NCBI GenBank assembly: GCA_937995865.1
Contig: CALKJA010000031.1
Coordinates: 1 to 37,706 of the forward strand
Length of the DNA stretch: 37,706 bases
Direction of reading: 5' to 3'
From: an uncultured Paracoccaceae bacterium
Lineage (GTDB): Bacteria; Pseudomonadota; Alphaproteobacteria; Rhodobacterales; Rhodobacteraceae
Shown in pieces: positions 19,792 through 27,620 of the stretch. Below the pieces are notes generated by a model. It made no database searches. It was not told where the DNA came from and was given only the letters and a program-made list of their open reading frames with translations. Position numbers and translations under genes: made by a program. Positions within the stretch are counted from its first letter, which is position 1; each line of letters begins with the position of its first letter.

Positions 19792-20200
19792 GGCTGTTCT
19801 CCTTCTAAGGGCCCGACTGGGCATGAAGGGCGTTGTCCTTTGTCCAGATTTTGCTGAACCGACAGGGCTCCTCTTGCGAGGGCCACCAACACCAATAAGC
19901 GCGCCGTATCGGTCAGCCACCCCACGGAGTCAAGCGCAATTAACCAAGGTGATACCCAAGATCTGCGCATCCACAAGGACGGTGGCCTTTAGTGCCCAGC
20001 TTTATGAAGAACCGGCGCAAAAGACCTCTCTTGCCTTCTGGCCTGCGCGCCCCTGCACCGCCATTGACCGAAGCCTGTTGGCCACCCAGGATTTGAGAAG
20101 ATACATATTTTTCGACCCCATCGTTCTTTGGCGCAAAGGACGTGTGTTGCGCGTAACCTGTTTGTTGTTACCCCCACACATCCATTGAAAGTTAAAACAT
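19792..20200. other. Intergenic region upstream of rpsD
   Basis: About 410 bp between the rpsD start and the next probable coding sequence. It should hold the rpsD promoter and leader. A 4-bp stem (GCCC/GGGC, 19809-19820) sits just upstream of the rpsD ribosome site but is too short to call a regulatory hairpin. Reading frames in this stretch look random. I see no tRNA, no repeat and no remnant gene. Confidence 0.55.
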
Positions 20201-20227
20201 ATGCTTGAAAATTGAACTGGGTTCAGC

Positions 20228-20584
20228 TGGACCCAAGGTGAACCCTATTGGCAATGTGAGCTCACTATTTCTGTCGTGGGCTTTTACCTAGGCGGCGAGC
20301 CCGCTGATCAATACGTCGATGTCGAAGTCGATATTTGGGGGACAGAACACAATGTCTATGACTGCAAAAATGAAGGCGAAAAGCTAACGCTAAAGATCTC
20401 CTACGGGAAACCTGTCCTAGAATTCACAACAAAACGCTACCACGGCATGCTGTCGTCTGGCCATCTGACGTGGGTGAATAGCAATACAACAGATTGGCCG
20501 ATACTCTCGTTTTCTGGTACATGGCAAGGCAACCAAAGCGGATACGGTGCCAACTCCGGGCCCACAAATGTTATCATCCTTAAC
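20228..20584 (+). repeat. Repeat unit 1 of the two-repeat protein
   Basis: Runs from the WTQGEPYWQCEL codons to GANSGPTNVIIL. Its first 16 codons lie upstream of the GTG at 20276, so that GTG cannot be the ancestral start. Confidence 0.85.
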
Positions 20585-20629
20585 AGAGACAACGTTATCT
20601 TGCGTGACGCCCCGCCCGCGACAGTCCAT

Positions 20630-20997
20630 TGGACACAAGGTCAGCCCTATTGGCAGTGGGAGCTGGCTTTCGAGGGTAGCTGGAAAGAAAAAGCTGGCCC
20701 AAACGGCGAGATCAGCGTGACCGCTACGATCAAGCCCACTGAGCATAACGTGGAAACGGAGCCCAGTCACTCACTCACGACCGTCGATATAAGCACAAAA
20801 ACGCCTCGCCAAGAATTCAGGCTAGATCACGTCGTGGATCAAAGCGAAAACACCGGCGTCGGCGAACACGCGTTGAAGTCCGATGGCGTCTTGCACTGGG
20901 TGAATTCCGACGCTCCGGATGAAGAGCCGATCGTCACATTTTCTGGGCGGTGGCAGGGATCAGGAGCCAATTCTGGCCCAACCAATGTGATTGTCGT
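20630..20997 (+). repeat. Repeat unit 2 of the two-repeat protein
   Basis: Runs from WTQGQPYWQWEL to GANSGPTNVIVV. The ends of the unit match unit 1 closely while the middle has diverged, with only TEHNV aligned there. Confidence 0.85.
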
Positions 20998-21089
20998 CAA
21001 CGGCTTTCCGAAAAGCGATGCTTAACTAGCGTCTTAGAAAAGGGATAGGATGCCGCGTTGGTGTCCCATCTCCACGATCAATCCGCGCC

Positions 21090-22139
21090 TTAGGCCGCAA
21101 ACCCCATAATCGCGGCTTCGCTTTTTGAAAGCACACGGCGCGCAAAATCTGGCTGTGACCCGGATGGCAGAGCTGCGGCGACCTCTTTGGAATGCTGGTC
21201 ACTTAGCGCGGCCTGCGCAGGGTGGAAGCTCTCAGTCTCAAGTCCATTGGCAAAGACAATCTCGTGATGCTCGAAGAGCACATGCACATATGTCACTTCG
21301 CGCACCAAACGATCAATCCAAACGGTGCTGCCGTTGATTAAGTTGCGCGCCGAGACAAGCACTTCATCGGTGTTGAACAAATCCAGCGCAGCGCGTCCGC
21401 GTGCCAGCATCCGATGTTCTGGAGATACCAACAGCTCGGCATCTGGCCGGTCATCGCCTAGCGCACCGGCCCGGATGCGCACCGGCAGCAATTCGGGTGA
21501 AATGTGAAGCCGCGCGCCACTGATCCTTTGTGCGCCGGTCCAAATGACCTGCTGCATACCGTTATCCATCGTTTGCACCCAATCGCCGGGCGCAAGCTCC
21601 GCCACATCGCACGATCCGTCCGCCACGCGGACCTGCGTGCCGGGGGTAAAGCAAATCATCTGACCTAACTCAGCGCGGGCGGGCTTGTCTTTCAGCGCGA
21701 TTGTGCGCCCCATATTCGCGGCGACAAGCCAAAGATCCGATGCTCTTGGGGGGACTTGATCCACAAACATGGCCAATGGATGGGCGCCGTCCACCGCGAT
21801 CACGGTAACAGTATAAGCCCGACACCCGTCCGTCACGACAAAGCAATCTTCATCCAAATCGGCCCGAAGATCGATTTGCACCGCTTCGATATCCGTTGTG
21901 TTGGTCCGAGCCGCGCCGACCAGTTTGCGCACACGCAGTGCCGCCCTGCGGCGCAGCTCGGATTCCCCGTTCGCCTCGTCCAGCCTCAGTAACGCGCCCG
22001 GTCCGTCAATGCGAACCACATCACCCTCCCAGCGCCAGGTCTTACCCGCTGCCAACGTCGTGGGGGTCGCGGCTGTTTCGCCGTCTGTTTGCGTCTGCGA
22101 CCAGGAGATGACGAACGTGCCTCGAAAGCTCGTCTCCAT
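21090..22139 (-). CDS. Hint-domain (Hedgehog/intein-type) protein
   Basis: A 349-residue protein of the type common in Rhodobacteraceae. The first 160 residues form a variable beta-rich region that includes the segment CRAYTVTVIAVDGAHPLAMF. The Hint_2-type domain starts at the block A motif MICFTPGTQV, with the nucleophile-position Cys at 163. It continues with VAELAPGDWVQTMDNGMQQV, then PVRIRAGALG and VSPEHRML (His 242), and ends with VHVLFEHHEIVFANGLETES. In inteins and Hedgehog proteins this fold performs self-cleavage or splicing. No C-extein-like HN-C/S/T junction is obvious here, so at most N-terminal cleavage is expected. Substrate and location are unknown; there is no signal peptide. 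Confidence 0.88.
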   Translation of the reverse strand: METSFRGTFVISWSQTQTDGETAATPTTLAAGKTWRWEGDVVRIDGPGALLRLDEANGESELRRRAALRVRKLVGAARTNTTDIEAVQIDLRADLDEDCFVVTDGCRAYTVTVIAVDGAHPLAMFVDQVPPRASDLWLVAANMGRTIALKDKPARAELGQMICFTPGTQVRVADGSCDVAELAPGDWVQTMDNGMQQVIWTGAQRISGARLHISPELLPVRIRAGALGDDRPDAELLVSPEHRMLARGRAALDLFNTDEVLVSARNLINGSTVWIDRLVREVTYVHVLFEHHEIVFANGLETESFHPAQAALSDQHSKEVAAALPSGSQPDFARRVLSKSEAAIMGFAA

Positions 22140-22260
22140 GCCTGATGTCCTGCCATCGTCATATTATTTTGGTGCCTGTAGCCCAGCCACTCATTGTTCA
22201 TGATTCGTAGCAAAGCCGATTCGCTGTGGGAACTAAAAAATGATTCGCGACCTCAAATAA

Positions 22261-22276
22261 GTTGACAGCCGTCAAC
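22261..22276. repeat. Small palindrome GTTGAC-AGCC-GTCAAC
   Basis: A perfect 6-bp inverted repeat with a 4-nt centre, flanked by AAATAA on the left and TTTT on the right. It lies between the 3' end of the acyl-CoA synthetase remnant and the Hint-gene promoter region. It could be a weak bidirectional terminator or an operator. Confidence 0.35.
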
Positions 22277-22354
22277 TTTTCCCCGCGCTCATCCGGTGTG
22301 ATCTTGCCGCTTTGGTGGTTTGGCGGCCCTTATGTGGGCGGCGATTGGCGGCCG

Positions 22355-23553
22355 TCAGCTCTCAGACACCAACCGTGCACGCAAGTCAGTTTTGAGCACC
22401 TTCCCGTAGTTGTTCTTTGGCAACGCCTCTACACTCTCATAGCGTTTAGGCCGCTTGAACCGTGCAATTTGGCTCAAGCACAGCTCATCCATAGCTTTCA
22501 GATCAATGGAAACGCGCGGCTCTGACACCACAAAAGCAACAACGATTTCGCCCCATTTTGCATCCGCCTGCCCCACCACGGCACATTCATTGGCGTCCGG
22601 ATGTGTCAGCAGCACCTCTTTCACCTCACGCGGATAAATGTTCGAGCCGCCAGAGATAATCAGATCTTTGGAACGGTCGACCATCGTGACATAGCCATCC
22701 GCCTCTATGCGGCCCATATCCCTGGTCCAGAGCCAACCCTCTTTGATCGTCTTGGCTGTCGCTTCTGCATTTCGCCAATAGCCCAACATCACCGGCGCGC
22801 CCCGCACGGCGATTTCACCGGTTTCACCCGGTGGAACAGGCGCGCCGCTTTCCTCCAAGACGGCTACTTCAACGATACTTTGCGCCTTGCCGACTGACCC
22901 CAAACGTTCGCGCCAACGGGGATGCATCCGGTCCGCAACATCATCACGTGACAAAGCTGTAATGGCCATCGGGCATTCGCCTTGGCCGTACACTTGCACA
23001 AAGCGCGGGCCCATCACTTCAACAGCGTCAATGATATCAGCGTTATACATGGGGCCGCCCGCATAGATCACACTGCGTATGCCATCGCTTTGCGATCCCG
23101 TTTCCTTGGCCATGTCCACCAGCTTGCGCACCATGGTTGGGGCCGCAAAGAATTGGACGTTGCCCAGTTGCGGCGCAAGCCCAAGGATTCCCCGGCGTTG
23201 AACCCGCCGCTTACTGGTACAACATGGCGTGCCCCGCGCATAACATGCATGAAGATATAAATCCCGGCTGCATGGCTCATTGGGGCCGCATAAAGAGCGG
23301 CATCCTGCTGCCGAACATCATCGACATCCACAAAATACGCCAAAGCCATCGCCGCAATGGCACAGGCGCGGCCTGCCGCAGCGCTTCAAATTCAGAGGTT
23401 GCGATCACCTCGGCGGCAACGTCCAAGGGCCCTAAATCCGCGCTTGTTAGCACAATTTGCGCGCCGCTATCGCCAACAATCCACGCCCTGCAGCAAAGCT
23501 GGTGCCTTAGGGGTACGAACAGCAGTCCGGGCAAGCCATTCTGCTGGGTTCAT
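22355..23553 (-). pseudogene. Acyl-CoA synthetase (AMP-forming) remnant
   Basis: Class I adenylate-forming ligase, broken by several lesions. The N-terminus is intact from the ATG at 23553 (MNPAEWLARTAVRTPKAPAL) but meets a stop after 28 codons. The family then resumes in another frame at AWIVGDSGAQIVLTSADL (near 23490), as if some 70-80 codons were lost. A second break near 23362 joins APVPL directly to ALAYFVDVDDV in a third frame and removes the region that should hold the SGTTG-x-PKG ATP-binding loop. A third shift near 23190, at a GGGG run, leads into the last 259-residue piece (VRKLVDMAKETG to KVLKTDLRARL). This last piece includes VQVYGQGECPM, RDMGRIEADGYVTMVDRSKD and the terminal lysine region PKNNYGKVLKT. 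No active ligase can be made. It lies 39 nt downstream of nrdJ. Confidence 0.92.
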
Positions 23554-23592
23554 GCATGCCTTCCTACATCAAGCACAAGGCGGCGTTTCAGA

Positions 23593-25920
23593 TCATCCGC
23601 ACTTGGAAAAGCCACAGGATGCGCAGGTCATACAGCCTTCAACCATCCTGAGCTCAAAGGATCCACAAGAAGAGCAGGCTTGGCCCTTATTTGCGCCTTC
23701 ATCCGCGGCGTCCTGACCCGCGCTGCTAAGTGCCACAATCTCGGCTTGTGGATCGGTCTTAAGCCCCATGCCTTCGCCCGCGATAAAGCCGATGCTGACA
23801 AGGTGCTGTTCAATCACGCCGCCAATAGCCGCAAGGATAGAGGGCACGTATTTGCCTTGCATCCATGCTCCACCGCGCGGATCAAAGACGGCCTTGAGCT
23901 CCTCGACCACAAAAGACACATCCCCGCCCCGCCGGAACACAGCCGAGATCATCCGCGTGAGGGCCACAGTCCAGGCGAAATGCTCCATGTTCTTGGAGTT
24001 CACAAAGATCTCGAATGGGCGGCGCTGGCTGCCATGCACGATGTCATTGATCGTGATGTAAAGCGCGTGATTGCTATCGGGCCATTTGAGTTTGTAAGTC
24101 GAGCCTTCCAGCGCAGCTGGGCGATCCAAGGGTTCTGACAAGTGAACGATGTCCGCGCCGCCACCGTACATCGCGGACTCGCTGGTCCTCAAAACCGGCT
24201 CGTCAACGTTTGCAGCTGAGGCTTCTTCGCTCACCGTCAAAACGGACCCTGTAACATCATTGGGCCGATACGTCGTGCAGCCCTTACAGCCCTGATCCCA
24301 AGCGGCCATATATACCTCTTTGAAATCGTCAAAGCTGATATCCGCCGGGCAGTTGATGGTTTTTGAGATGCTGGAATCCACCCAGCGCTGTGCGGCCGCC
24401 TGCATGCGCACATGCTCCAGAGGTGGCAGTGTCTGTGCATTAACGAAGTGGTCCGGCAAAGGCGCATCCCCCTTAAGATCGCGCCACATCTGCACAGCAT
24501 AGTCCACTACCTCTTCCTCGGTCTTTGAGCCGTCCGGCTGTAGCACTTTGCGGGTATAGCCATAGGCAAAGACTGGTTCGATCCCGGACGATACATTGCC
24601 CGCATAGAGCGAGATTGTCCCCGTTGGCGCGATTGAAGTGACCAAAGCGTTGCGAATGCCGTATTTTGCCACGGCAGCGCGCACGTCGTCTTCCATCCCC
24701 ATCATCGTACCTGAGGCAAGATAAGCGTCGCGATCGAAAAGCGGGAACGCCCCCTTTTCGGCTGCCAGATGCGCTGATGTCAGATAGGCGGCGCGGGCGA
24801 TACGAGCCAGCCAGCGATCGGTCAGACGCGCTGCCTCCTCAGAGCCATAGCGCGCGCCAACCATAAGCAGAGCATCTGCCAGACCTGTAACACCCAGCCC
24901 GATACGGCGCTTCGCGCGCGCTTCCTCGGCCTGCGCTTCAAGCGGGAAGCGCGAGGTATCTACAACATTGTCCATCATCCGGATCGCCGTGGCGACCAAA
25001 TCGTCCAGTGCGCTTTCGTCCAGAGCGGCGTCTTCTGCAAACGGCGCAGGCACCAGTTTGGCAAGGTTCACAGATCCAAGCAGGCACGCGCCATAGGGTG
25101 GCAAAGGCTGCTCACCGCAGGGGTTCGTCGCCGCAATCGTTTCGCAATAGCTCAAGTTGTTCGCTTGATTGATCCGATCAATGAAGATCACACCCGGTTC
25201 GGCGTATTCAAAGGTCGATTGCATGATCTGGTCCCAAAGATCGCGCGCTTGCACCGTCTTGTAGATCTTGCCTTCAAAGCAAAGCTCCCACGGACCGTCC
25301 GCCTTCACAGCCTCCATGAAGGGATCGGTGACCAGCACGGACACGTTGAACATCCGCAGCCGGGCCGCATCACTTTTGGCTGTAATGAAATCTTCGATAT
25401 CCGGATGGTCGCAGCGCATCGTGGCCATCATCGCCCCGCGCCGGGAGCCGGCGGACATGATCGTGCGGCACATCGCGTCCCAAACATCCATAAAGGACAG
25501 CGGCCCAGAGGCATCCGCTGCCACGCCCTTCACATCCGCACCTTTGGGCCGAATAGTTGAGAAGTCATAACCAATGCCGCCGCCCTGCTGCATCGTGAGG
25601 GCCGCTTCGCGCAAAGCGTCAAAAATGCCGCCCATATTGTCTGGGATTGTGCCCATCACAAAGCAGTTGAACAGCGTCACCTTGCGGCCCGTTCCGGCTC
25701 CGGCCGTGATCCGGCCTGCGGGCAAGTATTTGAAATCCTTGAGCGCCTCATAGAATTTCGGCTCCCACGCGGCGGGATCAGCCTCGCAATCGGCCAAAGC
25801 CTTGGCGATCCGGCGCCATGTGTCTTCGACGCTCCGGTCAATGGGCGTTCCATCCGCCTCTTTGAAGCGGTATTTCATATCCCAGATTTGCTCGGCGATC
25901 GGGGCGGAGAACAGAGTCAT
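23593..25920 (-). CDS. nrdJ: Adenosylcobalamin-dependent (class II) ribonucleotide reductase
   Basis: Reduces ribonucleotides to deoxyribonucleotides with a B12-derived radical, with or without oxygen. The ATG at 25920 (MTLFSAPIAEQIWDMKYRF), with AGAGG upstream, gives 775 residues; an upstream in-frame extension of 20 codons is not family-like. Key segments are the first redox cysteine in TLFNCFVMG, the substrate region GGGIGYDFSTIRP, the radical cysteine in ATNPCGEQPLPPYGACLLGS, and APTGTISLYAGNVSSGIEP. The C-terminal zinc-ribbon-like tail CSSCGSFELRMVEGCMTCASCGFSKCG is described by its C-x-x-C pairs. All catalytic cysteines appear present. It is transcribed away from the DUF1489 gene; palindromic sites upstream probably bind NrdR. 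Confidence 0.96.
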   Translation of the reverse strand: MTLFSAPIAEQIWDMKYRFKEADGTPIDRSVEDTWRRIAKALADCEADPAAWEPKFYEALKDFKYLPAGRITAGAGTGRKVTLFNCFVMGTIPDNMGGIFDALREAALTMQQGGGIGYDFSTIRPKGADVKGVAADASGPLSFMDVWDAMCRTIMSAGSRRGAMMATMRCDHPDIEDFITAKSDAARLRMFNVSVLVTDPFMEAVKADGPWELCFEGKIYKTVQARDLWDQIMQSTFEYAEPGVIFIDRINQANNLSYCETIAATNPCGEQPLPPYGACLLGSVNLAKLVPAPFAEDAALDESALDDLVATAIRMMDNVVDTSRFPLEAQAEEARAKRRIGLGVTGLADALLMVGARYGSEEAARLTDRWLARIARAAYLTSAHLAAEKGAFPLFDRDAYLASGTMMGMEDDVRAAVAKYGIRNALVTSIAPTGTISLYAGNVSSGIEPVFAYGYTRKVLQPDGSKTEEEVVDYAVQMWRDLKGDAPLPDHFVNAQTLPPLEHVRMQAAAQRWVDSSISKTINCPADISFDDFKEVYMAAWDQGCKGCTTYRPNDVTGSVLTVSEEASAANVDEPVLRTSESAMYGGGADIVHLSEPLDRPAALEGSTYKLKWPDSNHALYITINDIVHGSQRRPFEIFVNSKNMEHFAWTVALTRMISAVFRRGGDVSFVVEELKAVFDPRGGAWMQGKYVPSILAAIGGVIEQHLVSIGFIAGEGMGLKTDPQAEIVALSSAGQDAADEGANKGQACSSCGSFELRMVEGCMTCASCGFSKCG

Positions 25921-25980
25921 AGCGCGGCCTCTAGGTTTGGACAGGTTGAGCACAGGTAGTGTAACACAAAACGCAGGCAA

Positions 25981-25996
25981 CTACATCTAGATGTAG
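25981..25996. promoter_or_regulatory. Candidate NrdR box 1 (16-bp perfect palindrome)
   Basis: CTACATCTAGATGTAG is a perfect palindrome, 60 nt upstream of the nrdJ start. Length, symmetry and the ACA...TGT arms fit the general NrdR box. A possible nrdJ -10 (TACACT on the minus strand, 25958-25963) would place the -35 hexamer at 25981-25986, within the box, consistent with repression. Confidence 0.6.
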
Positions 25997-26017
25997 GTTT
26001 CCGTCAGAAGGGAATCG

Positions 26018-26033
26018 CAATATATAGATATAC
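26018..26033. promoter_or_regulatory. Candidate NrdR box 2 (degenerate)
   Basis: CAATATATAGATATAC matches box 1 at 11 of 16 positions and is itself nearly symmetric. Its offset from box 1 is 37 bp, not the whole-turn spacing usually seen for NrdR pairs, which lowers confidence. A further half-site (CAACATCTAG) lies at 26046-26055. Confidence 0.35.
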
Positions 26034-26068
26034 GGTGCAGTTGCACAACATCTAGCGGGGGCGCAATC

Positions 26069-26503
26069 GTGGCGGGCTATATCAATCTTATCAAACTATC
26101 CGTCGGCACCGAAGACCTGCAGGATATGATTGATTGGCAATCCAACAAACGGGCACAGGCGCCAGATGGTTTGCCCCGCCATGTTACGCGCATGTGGCCC
26201 AAGCGCGAAGCAGAGATCCTCAAGGGCGGGTCAATCTATTGGGTAATCAAAGGCGCGATCCAGTGCCGCCAACGCATCGCGCGATTGGATGAGGTCATCG
26301 GACAAGATGGCATCCGCCGCTGTGCTATCGTGCTTGATCCAAAGATTATTCGAACAACCTCAGCCCTCAAGCGCCCCTTTCAAGGATGGCGCTATCTTAA
26401 GCCCGAGGACGCGCCGCCCGATCTGTCCGGCAAGGCCGCTGAACGGGACGAGGATATCCCAGCCACGCTTGAAATCGCGCTGGCGGAGATCGGCGTGCTT
26501 TAG
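26069..26503 (+). CDS. DUF1489 family protein
   Basis: A 144-residue soluble protein of the DUF1489 family, conserved in Alphaproteobacteria and without known function. The family features are the N-terminus MAGYINLIKLSVGTEDLQDM, the segment HVTRMWPKREAEIL-GGSIYWVIKG, and PFQGWRYLKPEDAPPDL. The start is a GTG at 26069 with a G-rich element (GCGGGGG) upstream; there is no better ATG. It diverges from nrdJ and shares the regulatory region with the palindromes. Its stop overlaps the convergent membrane-protein gene by 4 nt. A link to nucleotide or DNA metabolism is suggested only by position. Confidence 0.9.
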   Translation: MAGYINLIKLSVGTEDLQDMIDWQSNKRAQAPDGLPRHVTRMWPKREAEILKGGSIYWVIKGAIQCRQRIARLDEVIGQDGIRRCAIVLDPKIIRTTSALKRPFQGWRYLKPEDAPPDLSGKAAERDEDIPATLEIALAEIGVL

Positions 26504-26946
26504 GGTCCGGTCGCCTCGCCAAACCGATCGACAAGTTTGGCGACAACGATATCCGAAGGCTCTGCGATGAAATTCCAAGGAAGCCGCAGGGTTTGCGGTT
26601 CGGTCTTCTCCGGGTTGGCATATTCCAATGCAATGTCAGCCCCGCCCTTGGGCACCACCACCGCTTTGATCTGCGAGGCAGGCACCTCCACCCGGAACGT
26701 CCCGCCGATCACCACGCTCGCTTCTTTGATCACAAGCGGATGCTTGGTGTTTTGCAGCGTCACAAAAATGAACGCAGCCAAAATGCCAAAGACGAGCGAG
26801 ATGAGAAGCGCGCCGATCCATCCGCTCCCGCTGACAAAGCCTTCTGCGGCCATATAGCCAAACAGCAAAAAGCCCGCGCCCTGAATGACCAAATTGCGCC
26901 ACAGCTTAAAGGTGCCGCGCTTGGAGCGTGTAGTGGTATAGGTCAT
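26500..26946 (-). CDS. Small membrane protein, function unknown
   Basis: A 148-residue protein starting at the ATG at 26946 (MTYTTTRSKRGTFKLWRNL), which overlaps the hisG stop as ATGA. Two membrane helices are visible at about residues 19-37 and 42-62. A cytoplasmic domain of about 85 residues follows with alternating hydrophobic strands (IKEASVVIGGTFRVEVPASQIKAVVVPKG), possibly PH-like; that is a guess. The frame extends upstream into hisG, but the overlap start is clearly better. It is the last gene of hisS-hisZ-hisG-orf. Nothing in the sequence ties it to histidine synthesis. Confidence 0.8.
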   Translation of the reverse strand: MTYTTTRSKRGTFKLWRNLVIQGAGFLLFGYMAAEGFVSGSGWIGALLISLVFGILAAFIFVTLQNTKHPLVIKEASVVIGGTFRVEVPASQIKAVVVPKGGADIALEYANPEKTEPQTLRLPWNFIAEPSDIVVAKLVDRFGEATGP

Positions 26947-27620
26947 AGACGCGCCTTTAGCTCGGCCAAAGCGGGTCCGGGATCCGGCGCGGTTTTGGAC
27001 TGCCACAGGCATGCCTGCGAAGGCAGAACAAGCGAATCTTCCAGCACCCGCAGGTGGTTTGCTTTAATCGTTGCCCCGGTGGAGGTGATATCCGCAATCG
27101 CCTCTGCCGTTTCGTTCTTTACGGTGCCTTCGGTTGCGCCCTGACTATCTACCAATTGATAATCTGCGACTCCACGCTGGGCGAGGAATTGGCGCATCAA
27201 ACGGTGGTATTTCGTTGCGATCCGCAGCCGGAACCCGTGGCGCGCACGGAAATCGGCGGCCACCGCATCAAGATCATGGAGAGTTGTGACATCCGTCCAA
27301 AAGGCCGGAACCGCGATGATCAGATCCGCTTGTCCAAAGCCCATCTCTGCCAGCTTCTGAACCCGGCTGCCGTGATCGGCCAGTTTCTCGTGGATCAGGT
27401 CCGCGCCAGTCACACCCAAATGTATGCGCCCGGCAGACAGCTCGCGCGGGATTTCGCCCGCGCTTAGCATGACCATTTCGATGCCATCGATGCCGCTCAC
27501 ACGGCCCACGTATTCGCGATCGGATCCCGACTTTTCAAGTATGATCCCACGAACGCCGAACCAATCAAATGTATCTTGCATCAGCCGCCCTTTGGACGGC
27601 ACACCAAGCTTCAACATCAC
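26943..27620 (-). CDS. hisG: ATP phosphoribosyltransferase, short form
   Basis: First enzyme of histidine synthesis, joining ATP and PRPP. At about 225 residues it is the short form (HisG-S), which lacks the C-terminal regulatory domain and needs HisZ, encoded immediately upstream. Typical segments are KLGVPSKGRLMQDT at the start, GVTGADLIHEK, and the PRPP-binding loop VDSQGATEGTVKNETAEAIADI followed by STGATIKANHLRV. The start is the GTG at 27620 or the ATG at 27617; the latter overlaps the hisZ stop as TGATG. Feedback inhibition by histidine would act through the HisZ complex. Confidence 0.96.
   Translation of the reverse strand: MMLKLGVPSKGRLMQDTFDWFGVRGIILEKSGSDREYVGRVSGIDGIEMVMLSAGEIPRELSAGRIHLGVTGADLIHEKLADHGSRVQKLAEMGFGQADLIIAVPAFWTDVTTLHDLDAVAADFRARHGFRLRIATKYHRLMRQFLAQRGVADYQLVDSQGATEGTVKNETAEAIADITSTGATIKANHLRVLEDSLVLPSQACLWQSKTAPDPGPALAELKARL

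Larger units (their letters stand above)
20201..21025 (+). pseudogene. Two-repeat protein of unknown function; 5' end probably disrupted
   Basis: I do not recognise the family. A frame open to 21025 contains two copies of a roughly 125-residue unit. Each begins WTQG-(E/Q)-PYWQ-x-EL, has TEHNV in the middle and (L/V)-x-WVNS near the end, and finishes with FSG-x-WQG then GANSGPTNVI. The first unit begins at about 20228, but the first usable start in that frame is a GTG at 20276, inside the unit. An in-frame ATG at 20201 is followed four codons later by TGA (20213-20215), after which the repeat begins at once. Most likely the ATG is the old start and the TGA a nonsense mutation. A shortened 249-residue protein from GTG 20276 remains possible. 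There is no signal peptide, and the stretch looks A-richer than its neighbours, hinting at transfer. Confidence 0.6.

Noticed and set aside
20213-20215. TGA read as selenocysteine
   Set aside because: It is the fifth codon, no SECIS-like hairpin is visible after it, and the matching position in repeat 2 is not a Cys. Nonsense mutation or error is simpler.
25921-26068. Cobalamin riboswitch upstream of nrdJ
   Set aside because: I see no B12-box sequence or extended leader, and the space is short and filled by palindromes. A dNTP-responsive repressor fits better.
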